Below, piece after piece: positions 51,380-60,799 of a stretch of 64,000 bases of DNA. The stretch spans positions 36,208-100,207 of the forward strand of contig LUJR01000035.1 in the NCBI GenBank assembly GCA_001689515.1, written 5' to 3'. A program made the translations under genes and the position numbers. The notes under the pieces were generated by a model. The model was not told the origin of the DNA, made no database searches, and saw nothing but the letters and a program-made list of their open reading frames with translations. Positions within the stretch are counted from its first letter, which is position 1, and every line of letters begins with the position of its first letter. This stretch comes from Bacteroidales bacterium M7 (GTDB lineage Bacteria; Bacteroidota; Bacteroidia; Bacteroidales; Muribaculaceae).

Positions 51380-52327
51380 ATGACACTGTCGTATAACAAG
51401 ATTTGGCTTTCTGCCAAGGACTATATCATCATCACTTTAGGTCTCACGATGTATGCCTTCGGATTCTGTGCGTTTGTCTTGCCGGAGAAGGTGGTCATCG
51501 GAGGCGTGACGGGTGTGAGTACCATTGTATATTTTGTCACTCAGGATCATTTCAGCCACGGGGTACCTGTGGCGGTGACCGCTTATGCCATCAATGCCAT
51601 ACTGCTCGCTATAGCGTGGCGCAAGGTGGGCAAGACGTTTGTAATCCGCACGATATTCGGCGCGACGGTGCTGTCGCTCGGCATAGGTTTCTTTCAGCCG
51701 TTTTTCCATGAGCCGATAGTCAAGGGTCAGGATTTCATGAATGTGCTCATCGGAGCCATTATGGGCGGCTTCGGTGTGGGGCTCACATATATCCACAATG
51801 GTTCTACAGGCGGCACGGATATTGTGGCTGCCATAGTTTCCAAGAAAAGCAATGTGTCGTTCGGTCGCATGATGATCTATATTGACATGTGTATCATCGG
51901 CTCGTCATATTTCATATTCCACAGCGTGGAAACCACCATATATGGTGTGGTTTTCCTTTTCGTGGTGCCGATGCTTGCCGATGTCATCATCAATACCAAC
52001 CGCCAGGCTGTGCAGTTTACTATCATCTCGTCACATTGGAAGGAGATAGCCGATGCGGTGCTGTCGAAAGCCCACCGCGGTTGCACGGTGCTTGACGGTG
52101 TGGGCTGGTACAGCAAGCACGATGTCAAGGTGCTTCTGGTTATGTGCCGCCGCTACGAGTCAGTAACCATATTCCGCATAGTCAAGAGCATCGACGAACA
52201 CGCATTCATAGCTCAGGGTCTCGTCAACGGTGTCTACGGCGAGGGCTTCGATACCATCAAGCTCAAGCTGCCCAAACATCAGCCAGCAGCTGAGGATGCC
52301 CAGGCAGCATCGCGCACCCACCACTAA
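51380..52327 (+). CDS. YitT family membrane protein
   Basis: I chose the ATG at 51,380 (MTLSYNKIWLSAKDYIIITL). The 315-residue protein has about five membrane helices of the DUF161 type (GLTYIHNGSTGGTDIVAAIV) and a C-terminal DUF2179 domain (GWYSKHDVKVLLVMCRR, GVYGEGFD). The function of this family is not established; a transport role is presumed. A TATGTTTG -7 box lies at 51,347-51,354. Confidence 0.85.
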   Translation: MTLSYNKIWLSAKDYIIITLGLTMYAFGFCAFVLPEKVVIGGVTGVSTIVYFVTQDHFSHGVPVAVTAYAINAILLAIAWRKVGKTFVIRTIFGATVLSLGIGFFQPFFHEPIVKGQDFMNVLIGAIMGGFGVGLTYIHNGSTGGTDIVAAIVSKKSNVSFGRMMIYIDMCIIGSSYFIFHSVETTIYGVVFLFVVPMLADVIINTNRQAVQFTIISSHWKEIADAVLSKAHRGCTVLDGVGWYSKHDVKVLLVMCRRYESVTIFRIVKSIDEHAFIAQGLVNGVYGEGFDTIKLKLPKHQPAAEDAQAASRTHH

Positions 52328-52351
52328 ACAGGATGTGAATCCCTATATAAC

Positions 52352-52441
52352 GTAGGGACATGCCATGGCATGTCTGAAAATGCAATCCGATAGCAAATTA
52401 CATCGCTGTGGGTGAGCAGACATGCCATGGCATGTCCCTAC
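52352..52441. repeat. Intergenic pair of inverted palindromic repeats
   Basis: Two 25-bp units (52,352-52,376 and 52,417-52,441) are perfect reverse complements of each other and each contains the palindrome GACATGCCATGGCATGTC. A similar GC-rich palindrome, GGCACGCGGCGTGCC, follows at about 52,474-52,488. This resembles REP-type intergenic repeats; it may also end transcription from both sides. Confidence 0.8.
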
Positions 52442-52503
52442 AATTTGTGCATAGCCTTTTAGATGTCTACGCGGCACGCGGCGTGCCTATAGGTTGACGG
52501 GGT

Positions 52504-53787
52504 TTATTCGCCCCAGCGGCGGCGGAGGGGATAGCGGTTGGGGTGCATGAGCAGACGCAGGGAGGTGGTGTAGCTGCAATACGACCAGATCCAGTTGATG
52601 AGGACGGTGATCTTGTTGCGCATGCCGAGGATGGAAATCAGATGCACGAACATCCATGTGAACCATGCGGGGCGTCCGTAGAGGTTGAGGTGGTTGAGGT
52701 CAGCCACGGCGCGGTTGCGTCCTACGGTTGCCATCGAGCCTTTGTCTTTGTAGCGGAACGGGCTGCTCCATGAGCCTTTGCGCAAGTTCTTTGCCAGATT
52801 GTGGGCTTGCTGTATCGCCACCTGTGCGAGCTGCGGGTCGCCCTTGGGTTTGTCGGCAGTGGGCATGATGCAGACATCGCCGAGCGAGTAGACATCTTCA
52901 AGTCCGGCTACGCGGTTGTACTCATCGACCACATAGCGGTTTCCTGGACCGCGTTGGGGCTGCTTGCCCTGGAATGTGACCGGGACGGCTGTCACACCGG
53001 CTGTCCAGATTACGGTCTCGCTGTAGATGGTGCTACCGTCTTTGAGGGTGACGATGTTGTCCTTATAACTCTCCATCAGAGTGTTGAGGCGCACTTCTAC
53101 CATCAGATGCCCGAGGTATTCGAGTGCGTGACCCGATGATGTCTCACTCATGGTGCGCAGCAGGCGGTCGGTGCCTTCGAGCAGTATGATGCGCACATCG
53201 TCGACGTTGAGTTCGGGATATTCGCGCTTGAGAATGTAACGCTTCATCTCTCCGATGGCTCCAGCCATCTCCACGCCTGTGGGACCGCCGCCGATGACCA
53301 CGAATGTCAGCAGACGTTTGCGCTCTGCCTCGTCATGGCAGATGGATGCTCGCTCGAGGCGGTCGAGAATCTCGTTGCGGCAGCGGATCGCCTCCGCCGC
53401 GCTTTTGAGGGTGAATACGCGTTTGAGCAGTTCGTCGTTGCCGAAGAAATTGTTGGTCGTGCCATTTGCTATTATGAGCGAATCGTAGGGGATGCGCTCA
53501 AACTGCGTCTCCACCCACTTCTGGTCGGTGTTGACAGTCATCACATCGCCCATGCGGTAGTGGACGCCGCGCACCGACCCTTTGCGCATCTCGCGGCGGA
53601 AGGGGAACGATATGCTGCCGGGGTCGAGACCGCTGGACGCTATCTGATAGAACAGCGGAGGGAAGCTGTGGAAATTGTTGCGGTCGACGATGGTCACGTC
53701 CCAGCGTGACTTGTCAATCTTCTTGGCGAGATTGAGCCCGGCGAAACCGCCGCCTATTATCACCATTCTCGGTAGTTGCTGTGCCAT
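52504..53787 (-). CDS. ndh: Type II NADH dehydrogenase (NDH-2)
   Basis: NDH-2 oxidises NADH and passes electrons to quinone without pumping protons. I chose the ATG at 53,787 (MAQQLPRMVIIGGGFAGLNL). The 427-residue protein has the FAD-binding IIGGGFAG motif near residue 10, the NAD-binding VVIGGGPTGVEMAGAI near 165, and the C-terminal FAD motif VYSLGDVC. The last 60 residues form hydrophobic/amphipathic helices for membrane binding. Confidence 0.9.
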   Translation of the reverse strand: MAQQLPRMVIIGGGFAGLNLAKKIDKSRWDVTIVDRNNFHSFPPLFYQIASSGLDPGSISFPFRREMRKGSVRGVHYRMGDVMTVNTDQKWVETQFERIPYDSLIIANGTTNNFFGNDELLKRVFTLKSAAEAIRCRNEILDRLERASICHDEAERKRLLTFVVIGGGPTGVEMAGAIGEMKRYILKREYPELNVDDVRIILLEGTDRLLRTMSETSSGHALEYLGHLMVEVRLNTLMESYKDNIVTLKDGSTIYSETVIWTAGVTAVPVTFQGKQPQRGPGNRYVVDEYNRVAGLEDVYSLGDVCIMPTADKPKGDPQLAQVAIQQAHNLAKNLRKGSWSSPFRYKDKGSMATVGRNRAVADLNHLNLYGRPAWFTWMFVHLISILGMRNKITVLINWIWSYCSYTTSLRLLMHPNRYPLRRRWGE

Positions 53788-53806
53788 TGTAGAGATTATG
53801 ATGGGG

Positions 53807-55132
53807 TTATATATGTTGCTGAGTTTGTTGTATCGATTTGTCAATGCGGCGTAGCATGCCCGGCCAGAGGACAGCCTGGGTGAGGCTTCGGGTCAGCAGG
53901 TATGCCAGAAATGCCAGCCAGAGTCCATGGTTGCCCATGGAGCGGTAGGCTGTGAGGTAGACAGCGAAGAACGCTATGGCAGCATAGAGCATCGGCAGAA
54001 GCATCATCTTGTTGGAGGTGGTGCCGATGAAGATGCCGTCGTAGGCAAATGCGGCGAAGCTCGCTAACGGGATAGCGAAAGCCCATGCGGCGTATTCGGA
54101 TGATGCCTCAATCACTTTGTGGTCATCACTGAGTATGCCGAGAAACCACTCTCCGCCGAGGATATAGAGTACTGTGAACACTGCGGCGAGTGATGCGCTC
54201 CATCGCAGCAGCGACCTGACGGTCTGCCGCAGTGCGGTCACATCGCGGCGACCGATGTCGCGTCCTACGAGGGCTTCGCCAGCGAAGGCATAGCCGTCCA
54301 TCACGTAGCTGAACAGCATGAACAGCTGCAGCAGCAATGCGTTAGCGGCAAGGACTACATTGCCCTGTGAGGCTCCGGTGCGCGTGAACCATATGGTCAC
54401 GGCTATCATACACACGGTGCGCAGAAACAGCACCACGTTAGTGCGGAAGAATCTGGCGAGTTCGCGCGGTGCTATTACGGGTTTCCATCCTTGCCACTTG
54501 GGATGCTGGCGCAGTGCCATGACCAAGAACGCCAATGCACCTATCCATTGGGCTGCCAATGTGCCTGTGGCTACCCCCTCGATGCGCCATCCTAATCCGA
54601 ACACGAGCACGAGGCTTATGAGGATGTTGGAGACATTGATGAGGATGGAGACCCACATGGGTGTGCGCGAATCCTGCCTGCCGAGAAACCATCCGGAGAA
54701 TCCATATGTGGCAAGCACTGCCGGCGCGCCCCATATGGCTATGCTGAAGTAACGGAGTGCCAGTGTCGATGACTCATCCGAGGAATCGACAAAGTGTATC
54801 AGGGGAGAGGCGAGAAGTGGAGACAAGGCTATGAAGCAGATGCCGATGACAACAGAGACAAGCAGCTCGCGTGACAGTATCAGACTCTGGGCATCGGAGT
54901 CTCCACGTCCATATGCCTGGGCTGTCATGCCGCTTGCGCTCATGCGTATGAACGACACGAGCCAGTAGAGAAGATTGAACACCGTGCTGCCAACGGCAAT
55001 CGCGGCAAGATACACAGCCGAACCCATGTGTCCCGTGATAGCCACATCTACCAGTCCGAGCAGCGGAGTGGTGATGTTGGTGACTATTGACGGCAGGGCG
55101 AGAGCCAGTATGTCGCGATCTGTTTTCTTCAC
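53807..55132 (-). CDS. MATE family efflux transporter (DinF-like)
   Basis: 441 residues with about 12 membrane helices. The start MKKTDRDILALALPSIVTNI and the segment GLVDVAITGHMG match the MATE family, DinF branch. These antiporters export organic cations or drugs using Na+ or H+ gradients. It is three bases downstream of the OPT gene, so co-transcribed with it. Confidence 0.88.
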   Translation of the reverse strand: MKKTDRDILALALPSIVTNITTPLLGLVDVAITGHMGSAVYLAAIAVGSTVFNLLYWLVSFIRMSASGMTAQAYGRGDSDAQSLILSRELLVSVVIGICFIALSPLLASPLIHFVDSSDESSTLALRYFSIAIWGAPAVLATYGFSGWFLGRQDSRTPMWVSILINVSNILISLVLVFGLGWRIEGVATGTLAAQWIGALAFLVMALRQHPKWQGWKPVIAPRELARFFRTNVVLFLRTVCMIAVTIWFTRTGASQGNVVLAANALLLQLFMLFSYVMDGYAFAGEALVGRDIGRRDVTALRQTVRSLLRWSASLAAVFTVLYILGGEWFLGILSDDHKVIEASSEYAAWAFAIPLASFAAFAYDGIFIGTTSNKMMLLPMLYAAIAFFAVYLTAYRSMGNHGLWLAFLAYLLTRSLTQAVLWPGMLRRIDKSIQQTQQHI

Positions 55133-55135
55133 GGG

Positions 55136-57148
55136 CTATCGTTTTAACATGCCCTTGGCTCTCATGCTGTCCCATCCGACATAGATGATGAGAAGCACGT
55201 AGACCACAAGGCCGAGCAGTTGGTTGAGCCCCTGTTCCATGGGGCAGGTGTATTCAAATCCGAGGAAGCGGGTAAGGGCTGCGAACACGCCGAAGAGCGC
55301 ACCGCCGGCTATAAGTCCTGAGGCGATGAGGGTGCCGCGGTCACGGCGCGCGTCGTTGACAGCCTTGTCCTTGGAACGCGAACCTACAAACCATGCCAGC
55401 GCACCGCCTACGATAAGAGGAGTGTTGAGGCTCAGGGGGATGAACATGCCGAGGCAGAATGCCAGAGCCGGAACACCGAGCCAGTTGAGGAGCAGAGCGA
55501 GTATCGCACCTGTGAGGTATAATATCCAAGGAGTGTCCCCTCCCATCATCAGCGGCTCGATTACCTTTGCCATGGCGTTGGCTTGGGGTGCCACGAGGGC
55601 ATTTTCGCCGCTGAATCCGTACACGTCATTGAGCAGAAGTATCACACCGCCTACTGTAGCTGCCGAGACGAGTGTGCCGAGGAATTTCCAGCTCTCCTGT
55701 TTGCGAGGCGTGGAGCCGAGCCAATAACCTACTTTGAGGTCGGTCACGAAGCCGCCAGCCATAGATAGTGCCGTGCAGACCACGCCGCCGATAATCATTG
55801 ATGCAACTATACCGCTCGATCCGCTCATGCCTATCGCCACGAATATCACCGATGCCACGATGAGGGTCATCAGGGTCATGCCGCTGACAGGGTTGCTGCC
55901 CACGATGGCTATGGCGTTGGCTGCCACGGTGGTAAACAGGAATGCTATCACGGTCACCACGATCCATGCCACGAGCGCCTGCCAGAAGTTGTGGATGACA
56001 CCCACCCAGAAGAACAGGAGGACTGCCACCAAGGCTATGACGATGAAGAATGTGATATGCTTCATGGAGATGTCAAGCTGCCAGCGCATAGGGCGCTTGC
56101 CTGCTTCGCCGCCTTTGAACTCGCGTGTGGCAAGTCCGACAGCCTGTACGATGATGCCCCATGACTTGACTATGCCGATGACACCAGCCATGGCTATACC
56201 GCCGATGCCTATGAGGCGCGCGTAGTCGCTGAATATCTGTTCTGCCGGGAGCGATGCTATCTCAGGCATGCCGTAGGTGCCCATCAAGGGGATTACGACC
56301 CACCAGATGAATGCCGATCCGGCGCAGATGACAAATGCGTATTTCAATCCGATTATATATCCCAATCCGAGCAGGGCGGCTCCTGTGTTGCAGGTAAGCA
56401 CCACCTTCGCCTTTTCGACGGCTGCCTGTCCCCATGATGTGGCTGCTGTGGTGATAGTGCCAGCCCAGAAGCCGAATGTCTCCACCACATAGTCATAGAT
56501 GCCGCCGATGAGGCTGGCAACGACGAGAGTCAGTGCCTGACCTCCTTTCTCACCCTTGGCTGAAGTCTGTCCGCTCGCCAATACCTGAGCTGTGGCAGTA
56601 GCTTCGGGGAAAGGATACTTGCCGTGCATGTCCTTGACGAAGTACTTGCGGAAGGGGATGAAAAACAGTATGCCCAATATGCCGCCTAAGAGGCTGCTGA
56701 GAAATATCTCGAGGAAATCTACAGTGATGTCGGGGTATGATGCCTGAAGGATGTAGAGAGCAGGGAGGGTGAATATGGCACCTGCGACTATCACGCCAGA
56801 GCAAGCTCCGATTGACTGTATGATGACGTTCTGACCGAGAGGATTTTTCTTCTTCAATGCGCCCGAAAGACCCACGGCGATGATGGCGATGGGGATGGCG
56901 GCTTCAAACACCTGTCCGACCTTAAGTCCGAGATAGGCGGCTGCCGCGCTGAATATGACGGCTAAGATGAGACCGAGAGTGACCGAATAGGGGGTCACCT
57001 CCTTGTATTCGCGCGCCGGATGCATCATGGGGCGGAATGTCTCGTCTGCCGCGAGTTCGCGGAAAGCGTTTGCCGGAAGCTGTGCGGGATCCGCGTCAAG
57101 GTATATCTCCTTGTTTTCGGCTGATAGGTCGGTGGTCTTGGTTGACAT
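55136..57148 (-). CDS. OPT family oligopeptide transporter
   Basis: The 670-residue protein has about 15 membrane helices; the N-terminal soluble part contains EYKEVTPYSVTLGLILAVIF, and GANVIIQS-like and GSNPVSGMTLMTL segments match the OPT family, bacterial branch. It probably imports peptides or metal chelates. Together with the MATE gene it forms a transporter pair. Confidence 0.9.
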   Translation of the reverse strand: MSTKTTDLSAENKEIYLDADPAQLPANAFRELAADETFRPMMHPAREYKEVTPYSVTLGLILAVIFSAAAAYLGLKVGQVFEAAIPIAIIAVGLSGALKKKNPLGQNVIIQSIGACSGVIVAGAIFTLPALYILQASYPDITVDFLEIFLSSLLGGILGILFFIPFRKYFVKDMHGKYPFPEATATAQVLASGQTSAKGEKGGQALTLVVASLIGGIYDYVVETFGFWAGTITTAATSWGQAAVEKAKVVLTCNTGAALLGLGYIIGLKYAFVICAGSAFIWWVVIPLMGTYGMPEIASLPAEQIFSDYARLIGIGGIAMAGVIGIVKSWGIIVQAVGLATREFKGGEAGKRPMRWQLDISMKHITFFIVIALVAVLLFFWVGVIHNFWQALVAWIVVTVIAFLFTTVAANAIAIVGSNPVSGMTLMTLIVASVIFVAIGMSGSSGIVASMIIGGVVCTALSMAGGFVTDLKVGYWLGSTPRKQESWKFLGTLVSAATVGGVILLLNDVYGFSGENALVAPQANAMAKVIEPLMMGGDTPWILYLTGAILALLLNWLGVPALAFCLGMFIPLSLNTPLIVGGALAWFVGSRSKDKAVNDARRDRGTLIASGLIAGGALFGVFAALTRFLGFEYTCPMEQGLNQLLGLVVYVLLIIYVGWDSMRAKGMLKR

Positions 57149-57187
57149 AATGTGATGATGTTTTGGGTTTCAGGTATTGAATGTAGG

Positions 57188-57511
57188 TTAAGGCTGCCGT
57201 CCGAGTATCTCGAAGTTGTCCACGTATATCTCGGTGACAGTGCGTTTGATGGCGTTGCGGTCCTCCCAGTAGCGGGTGCGCAGACGCCCTTCGATGTAAA
57301 GTTTGGTGCCTTTGCGTATGTATCGTTCGGCGGCTTCGGCGGCAGCGTCCCACATGACTATGTTGTGCCACTCGGTCAGCTCAGGGGAGTTGGCGGAAGC
57401 GCGCTCGTTGGTGGCAAGGGGAAAAGTTGCCACCGGACGCTTCTGCTCGAGGTAACGCACCTCGGGGTCGCGCCCCACATTGCCGAGAAGTATAACCTTG
57501 TTGACTGACAT
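57188..57511 (-). CDS. ssb: Single-stranded DNA-binding protein, short form
   Basis: The 107-residue protein is a complete OB fold: MSVNKVILLGNVGRDPEVRY, FPLATNE, WHNIVMWD, KGTKLYIEGRLRTRYW. It ends at EILGRQP and lacks the long linker and acidic C-terminal tip by which most bacterial SSBs recruit partners. It may be a second, specialised SSB. It is 39 bases upstream of the OPT gene on the same strand. Confidence 0.88.
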   Translation of the reverse strand: MSVNKVILLGNVGRDPEVRYLEQKRPVATFPLATNERASANSPELTEWHNIVMWDAAAEAAERYIRKGTKLYIEGRLRTRYWEDRNAIKRTVTEIYVDNFEILGRQP

Positions 57512-57655
57512 ACACGCACTAAAATAGACACCACAAAGTTAGCAATTCCCCACCACTTAGCCAAAGCCACTATATGTAAATAAGCAGCGACCGGGGCAGG
57601 GCGGGGTGCCTTGCTCCGGTCGGTGGTGTGTTATGTTTCTTGTGTCGGCGGGAGA

Positions 57656-57826
57656 TTATTCGCCGGGGATGATTGCTTCGCTGGGGCATACTTCAGAGCA
57701 TGAGCCGCAGTCGATGCAGGTATCGGGGTCGATGTGGTAGATGTCGCCCTCAGAGATAGCGCCCACGGGGCAGACGGGGAGGCAGGTGCCGCAAGCGACA
57801 CAAGAGTCGGTGATTACGTAAGCCAT
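57656..57826 (-). CDS. Two-cluster 4Fe-4S ferredoxin
   Basis: The 56-residue minus-strand protein MAYVITDSCVACGTCLPVCP ... CIDCGSCSEVCPSEAIIPGE has two CxxCxxCxxxCP motifs, the pattern of a small clostridial-type ferredoxin that carries electrons for anaerobic reactions. I obtained it by translating the minus strand; start ATG at 57,826, stop TAA at 57,656. Confidence 0.95.
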   Translation of the reverse strand: MAYVITDSCVACGTCLPVCPVGAISEGDIYHIDPDTCIDCGSCSEVCPSEAIIPGE

Positions 57827-58020
57827 AGTAGTTTAGTGTTTATAAGTTAGCTTTTAGAAATTTCTGTCATTGGTGAGCTGCCTGTGGCGATACTCACTTT
57901 CTGTGATGCAAAATTACATATATTTGGCAAATGCGCCACATTTTTCAGCGAAAAATTTCCAAAAACGGGTTTAAACAATGTTTATGGCTTCCAGGGGATA
58001 CCCAAAAGTAGTGATTGGGG

Positions 58021-58647
58021 TCAGAAGAGGTAGGCGGCGGTGATGGTCCAGCAGCGGGTCTTGCCGTCGATGCTGACATTGCTGAGCTCGCCTCCGCTGA
58101 GACGGTTGACCACCGAGTTGGAGAGACCGAGACCGTAGGATGCGGCTACCTGTATCTTGTTGATTACCTGGAGTCCGAAACCGAAGTTCCACGCCACGTC
58201 GAATGTCTTGTTTTTGAGCGCGTCGTTGATGCCTGTGCGGCTGGTCAGGAAGGCGAAAGAGGGACCGGTGGTGACGAACGGGGATACTATCTTACCGATG
58301 CCAGGAAGTCCTATCATGTACTTGAGGTTGATGGGTATCTCGATGTAGTCACGGTGCGATACAATGTCGGAGCTGAGGTTGTCGTAGTCATACTGTGCTT
58401 CAAGGTTGCGGCGCACGTACATGAGTGAGGCATCGAAACCGAGATTGATCGCCGGGGCGATGAACTGCATCATCACACCGCCTGTGAAACCGCTCTGGTT
58501 GTCAGAGTCGAATACCGACTTGTTGAAGTGGAGCGAGTTGACAGTCATGCCGACCTTGGCACCGAACTTGAACTGTGCTGATGCGGGTACTGCCGCGCAT
58601 ATCGCCACGATGACGGCTGCTGCCAATGAAATCAATGTCTTTTTCAT
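58021..58647 (-). CDS. PorT-like outer-membrane beta-barrel protein
   Basis: I chose the ATG at 58,647 (MKKTLISLAAAVIVAICAAV), with a signal peptide ending PASA-QF. The 208-residue product shows barrel strands (FKFGAKVGMTVNSLHF, NLGFDASLMYVRRN) of the outer-membrane beta-barrel family 2 and ends in LF. Confidence 0.85.
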   Translation of the reverse strand: MKKTLISLAAAVIVAICAAVPASAQFKFGAKVGMTVNSLHFNKSVFDSDNQSGFTGGVMMQFIAPAINLGFDASLMYVRRNLEAQYDYDNLSSDIVSHRDYIEIPINLKYMIGLPGIGKIVSPFVTTGPSFAFLTSRTGINDALKNKTFDVAWNFGFGLQVINKIQVAASYGLGLSNSVVNRLSGGELSNVSIDGKTRCWTITAAYLF

Positions 58648-58710
58648 AAGGGGTAAAAATGGGGTTAGATGTGTGAACATTTTTCCTACGAAAGGTATTT
58701 ATCCAATGTG

Positions 58711-58739
58711 CAAAGTTACCTTTTTTGCACTATATAGCC
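58711..58739 (-). promoter_or_regulatory. Promoter of the PorT-like gene
   Basis: On the minus strand: TTG at 58,739-58,737, 18 bp, then TAACTTTG (58,718-58,711). A TATATTTG on the plus strand at 58,760-58,767 serves as -7-like box near the divergent YihY gene but lies too close to its start to be certain. Confidence 0.55.
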
Positions 58740-58773
58740 AAGTTGTGTTAAAATTTACCTATATTTGTCACAT

Positions 58774-60165
58774 ATGCCGCAATCAAAAGATACTGTTTCG
58801 CCGTCGCGGTTGGAGCGTCTGATGTCATGGGCAAAGGCGCGCTGGACCTACTGCACCACGGGTGTATGGCTTGACCCCCGCCGCAACTGGAAGGTGTCGG
58901 TGGTCAAGACGCTCAATCTTGCCGTAAGGTCGTTTATGGACTCTGACCTGCAGGTCAGGGCAGCATCGCTGACATATAATACTGTGCTGGCGGTGGTGCC
59001 TGCGCTGGCTATGGTGTTTGCCATCGGGCGTGGCTTCGGCTTCCAGAATCTGCTTCAAAAGCAGCTCTATGATGCTTTCCCGTCGCAGCACACTATGATT
59101 TCGACTGCGCTCAAGTTTGTCGACAGCTATCTGTCGCAGGCTTCCGAAGGGTTGTTTGTCGGCGTAGGTATCGTGTTCCTCCTGTGGACCATGATATCGC
59201 TGCTCGGCAATGTCGAGGATGCCTTTAATATAATATGGGATGTCAAGCGCGGACGCACTCTGTGGCGCAAGGTGACCGACTATCTTGCCATCTTCCTCAT
59301 ATTGCCCATATTGATGATAGTGGCAGCCGGCATTTCAATCACGATGTCGACCACTCTCCATAATCTGCTGCCGTTCGGATTCCTGTCGCCGGCGGTGGAG
59401 TTTTTCCTTGATTTGGCGAGCTATGCAATCACATGCCTGTTTTTCGCCGGGGCATACATGCTGATACCCAATACCAAGGTGAAGTTCGGCAATGCTCTGA
59501 TTGCCGGGTTCATCGCCGGAGTGAGTTTCCTGGTGCTGCAATGGCTGTTTCTGTCGGGGCAGATCTACGTGGCGAAATACAATGCGATATACGGTAGTTT
59601 CTCGTTTCTGCCACTGTTTCTGCTCTGGCTCTACCTCGTATGGCTTATCACATTGATAGGTGCGATACTGTGTTACGCATCGCAAAACACTTTCGCGCTC
59701 AGCTTCATCGGACAGGTTGACAGCATATCTCCCAACTATCGCCGTAAGGTCACGATTGTAGTCATGACGCTTATATGCCGTCGCTTCTACGACCGCAAGC
59801 CTCCGATGAATGTCACGGAGCTGGCACGTACGTATGCGCTGCCGGCGCGGCTTGTCAAGGATATAGCCACTCTGCTTGTCAACGTGAGGGTGCTTGACTA
59901 TGTGACCACCGATGCCACCGAAGGGGAGCAGCCGTTGCAGCCCGCAGTCCCGGTAGAGACGTTGACTGTGGGTGATGTGATGGGGCTGATAGACAATTAC
60001 GGCACATCGGGCTTCATCCCGCTTTTTGACAAGCGTTTTGCCGCAGTCAACAAGATTGCTCAAGGATTTGACTGCGAGTTCTCCTCTATTACCGATAAGA
60101 CACGGTTTATAGACATCCCGATTAACATAGAACCACTGCCACTTACCAAGATTGCAGTGAACTAG
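58774..60165 (+). CDS. YihY/BrkB family membrane protein
   Basis: I chose the ATG at 58,774 (MPQSKDTVSPSRLERLMSWA). Of 463 residues, about 90-310 hold six membrane helices with family motifs (RAASLTYNTVLAVVPALAMV, then VEDAFNIIW and FLPLFLLWLYLVWLITLIGA). The C-terminal 150 residues form a soluble winged-helix-like domain. The family was once mis-named RNase BN; its function is unclear. Confidence 0.88.
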   Translation: MPQSKDTVSPSRLERLMSWAKARWTYCTTGVWLDPRRNWKVSVVKTLNLAVRSFMDSDLQVRAASLTYNTVLAVVPALAMVFAIGRGFGFQNLLQKQLYDAFPSQHTMISTALKFVDSYLSQASEGLFVGVGIVFLLWTMISLLGNVEDAFNIIWDVKRGRTLWRKVTDYLAIFLILPILMIVAAGISITMSTTLHNLLPFGFLSPAVEFFLDLASYAITCLFFAGAYMLIPNTKVKFGNALIAGFIAGVSFLVLQWLFLSGQIYVAKYNAIYGSFSFLPLFLLWLYLVWLITLIGAILCYASQNTFALSFIGQVDSISPNYRRKVTIVVMTLICRRFYDRKPPMNVTELARTYALPARLVKDIATLLVNVRVLDYVTTDATEGEQPLQPAVPVETLTVGDVMGLIDNYGTSGFIPLFDKRFAAVNKIAQGFDCEFSSITDKTRFIDIPINIEPLPLTKIAVN

Positions 60166-60186
60166 CCCATATTAAATTTCTCAGAC

Positions 60187-60561
60187 ATGAAAAAAGTAAT
60201 CTCCACCGCCGAGGCTCCCGGAGCCATCGGACCTTACTCCCAGGGCATAGACCTTGGCAACATCGTGTTTTGCTCAGGGCAGATACCCATCAACCCTGCT
60301 ACAGGTGCAATGCCTGAAGGCATCACAGCCCAGACCGAGCAGGCTATAGCCAATGTCAAGGCATTGCTCAAATCAATAGGACTTGGTCTGGAAAATGTTG
60401 TGAAAACCACCGTGTTCCTGGCTGATATAGCGGATTTTGCAGCGATGAATGAAGTGTATGCATCGCACTTCACCGAGCCGTTCCCTGCCCGCTCCGCTGT
60501 GGCGGTCAAGGATCTCCCCAAAGGGGCTTTAGTAGAGGTCGAGGTAATCGCAGCACGTTGA
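60187..60561 (+). CDS. ridA: RidA family enamine/imine deaminase
   Basis: The 124-residue protein has the family's signature (MKKVISTAEAPGAIGPYSQG near the start and RSAVAVKDLPKGALVEVEVI near the end, with the Arg of the substrate pocket). RidA hydrolyses reactive 2-aminoacrylate to pyruvate and ammonia. It follows the YihY gene by 21 bases. Confidence 0.92.
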   Translation: MKKVISTAEAPGAIGPYSQGIDLGNIVFCSGQIPINPATGAMPEGITAQTEQAIANVKALLKSIGLGLENVVKTTVFLADIADFAAMNEVYASHFTEPFPARSAVAVKDLPKGALVEVEVIAAR

Positions 60562-60621
60562 TTTGCGGCGAGTCTCTGTGTATATTCTTAAAATTTGTTG
60601 ATAAAATAAAATGCTGTTTAT

Positions 60622-60652
60622 TTTGACAGCATGAAACAAAATAGTAAATTTG
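60622..60652 (+). promoter_or_regulatory. Probable promoter upstream of ppdK
   Basis: TTTG at 60,622-60,625, 19 bp, then TAAATTTG at 60,645-60,652: the best match to the Bacteroidales -33/-7 consensus in the host part. Confidence 0.65.
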
Positions 60653-60686
60653 CATCCACAAGTCGCTCCCCGGAGCCTTGTGGATG
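60653..60686 (+). terminator. Hairpin between ridA and ppdK
   Basis: CATCCACAAG and CTTGTGGATG enclose GCTCC/GGAGC, giving a 15-pair stem, followed by TTCTATTTTTATTTTTG. It directly abuts the -7 box at 60,645, so it may be the ridA terminator or an attenuator-like leader element for ppdK. Confidence 0.65.
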
Positions 60687-60799
60687 TTCTATTTTTATTT
60701 TTGCAGCCATGAATTGGAATCGCAATGTATAAAAACAGTTAACTTAGTCTAATCAATTCTTAAAATACATTAACCTTAATTACAGAAAAACCCTTACAG

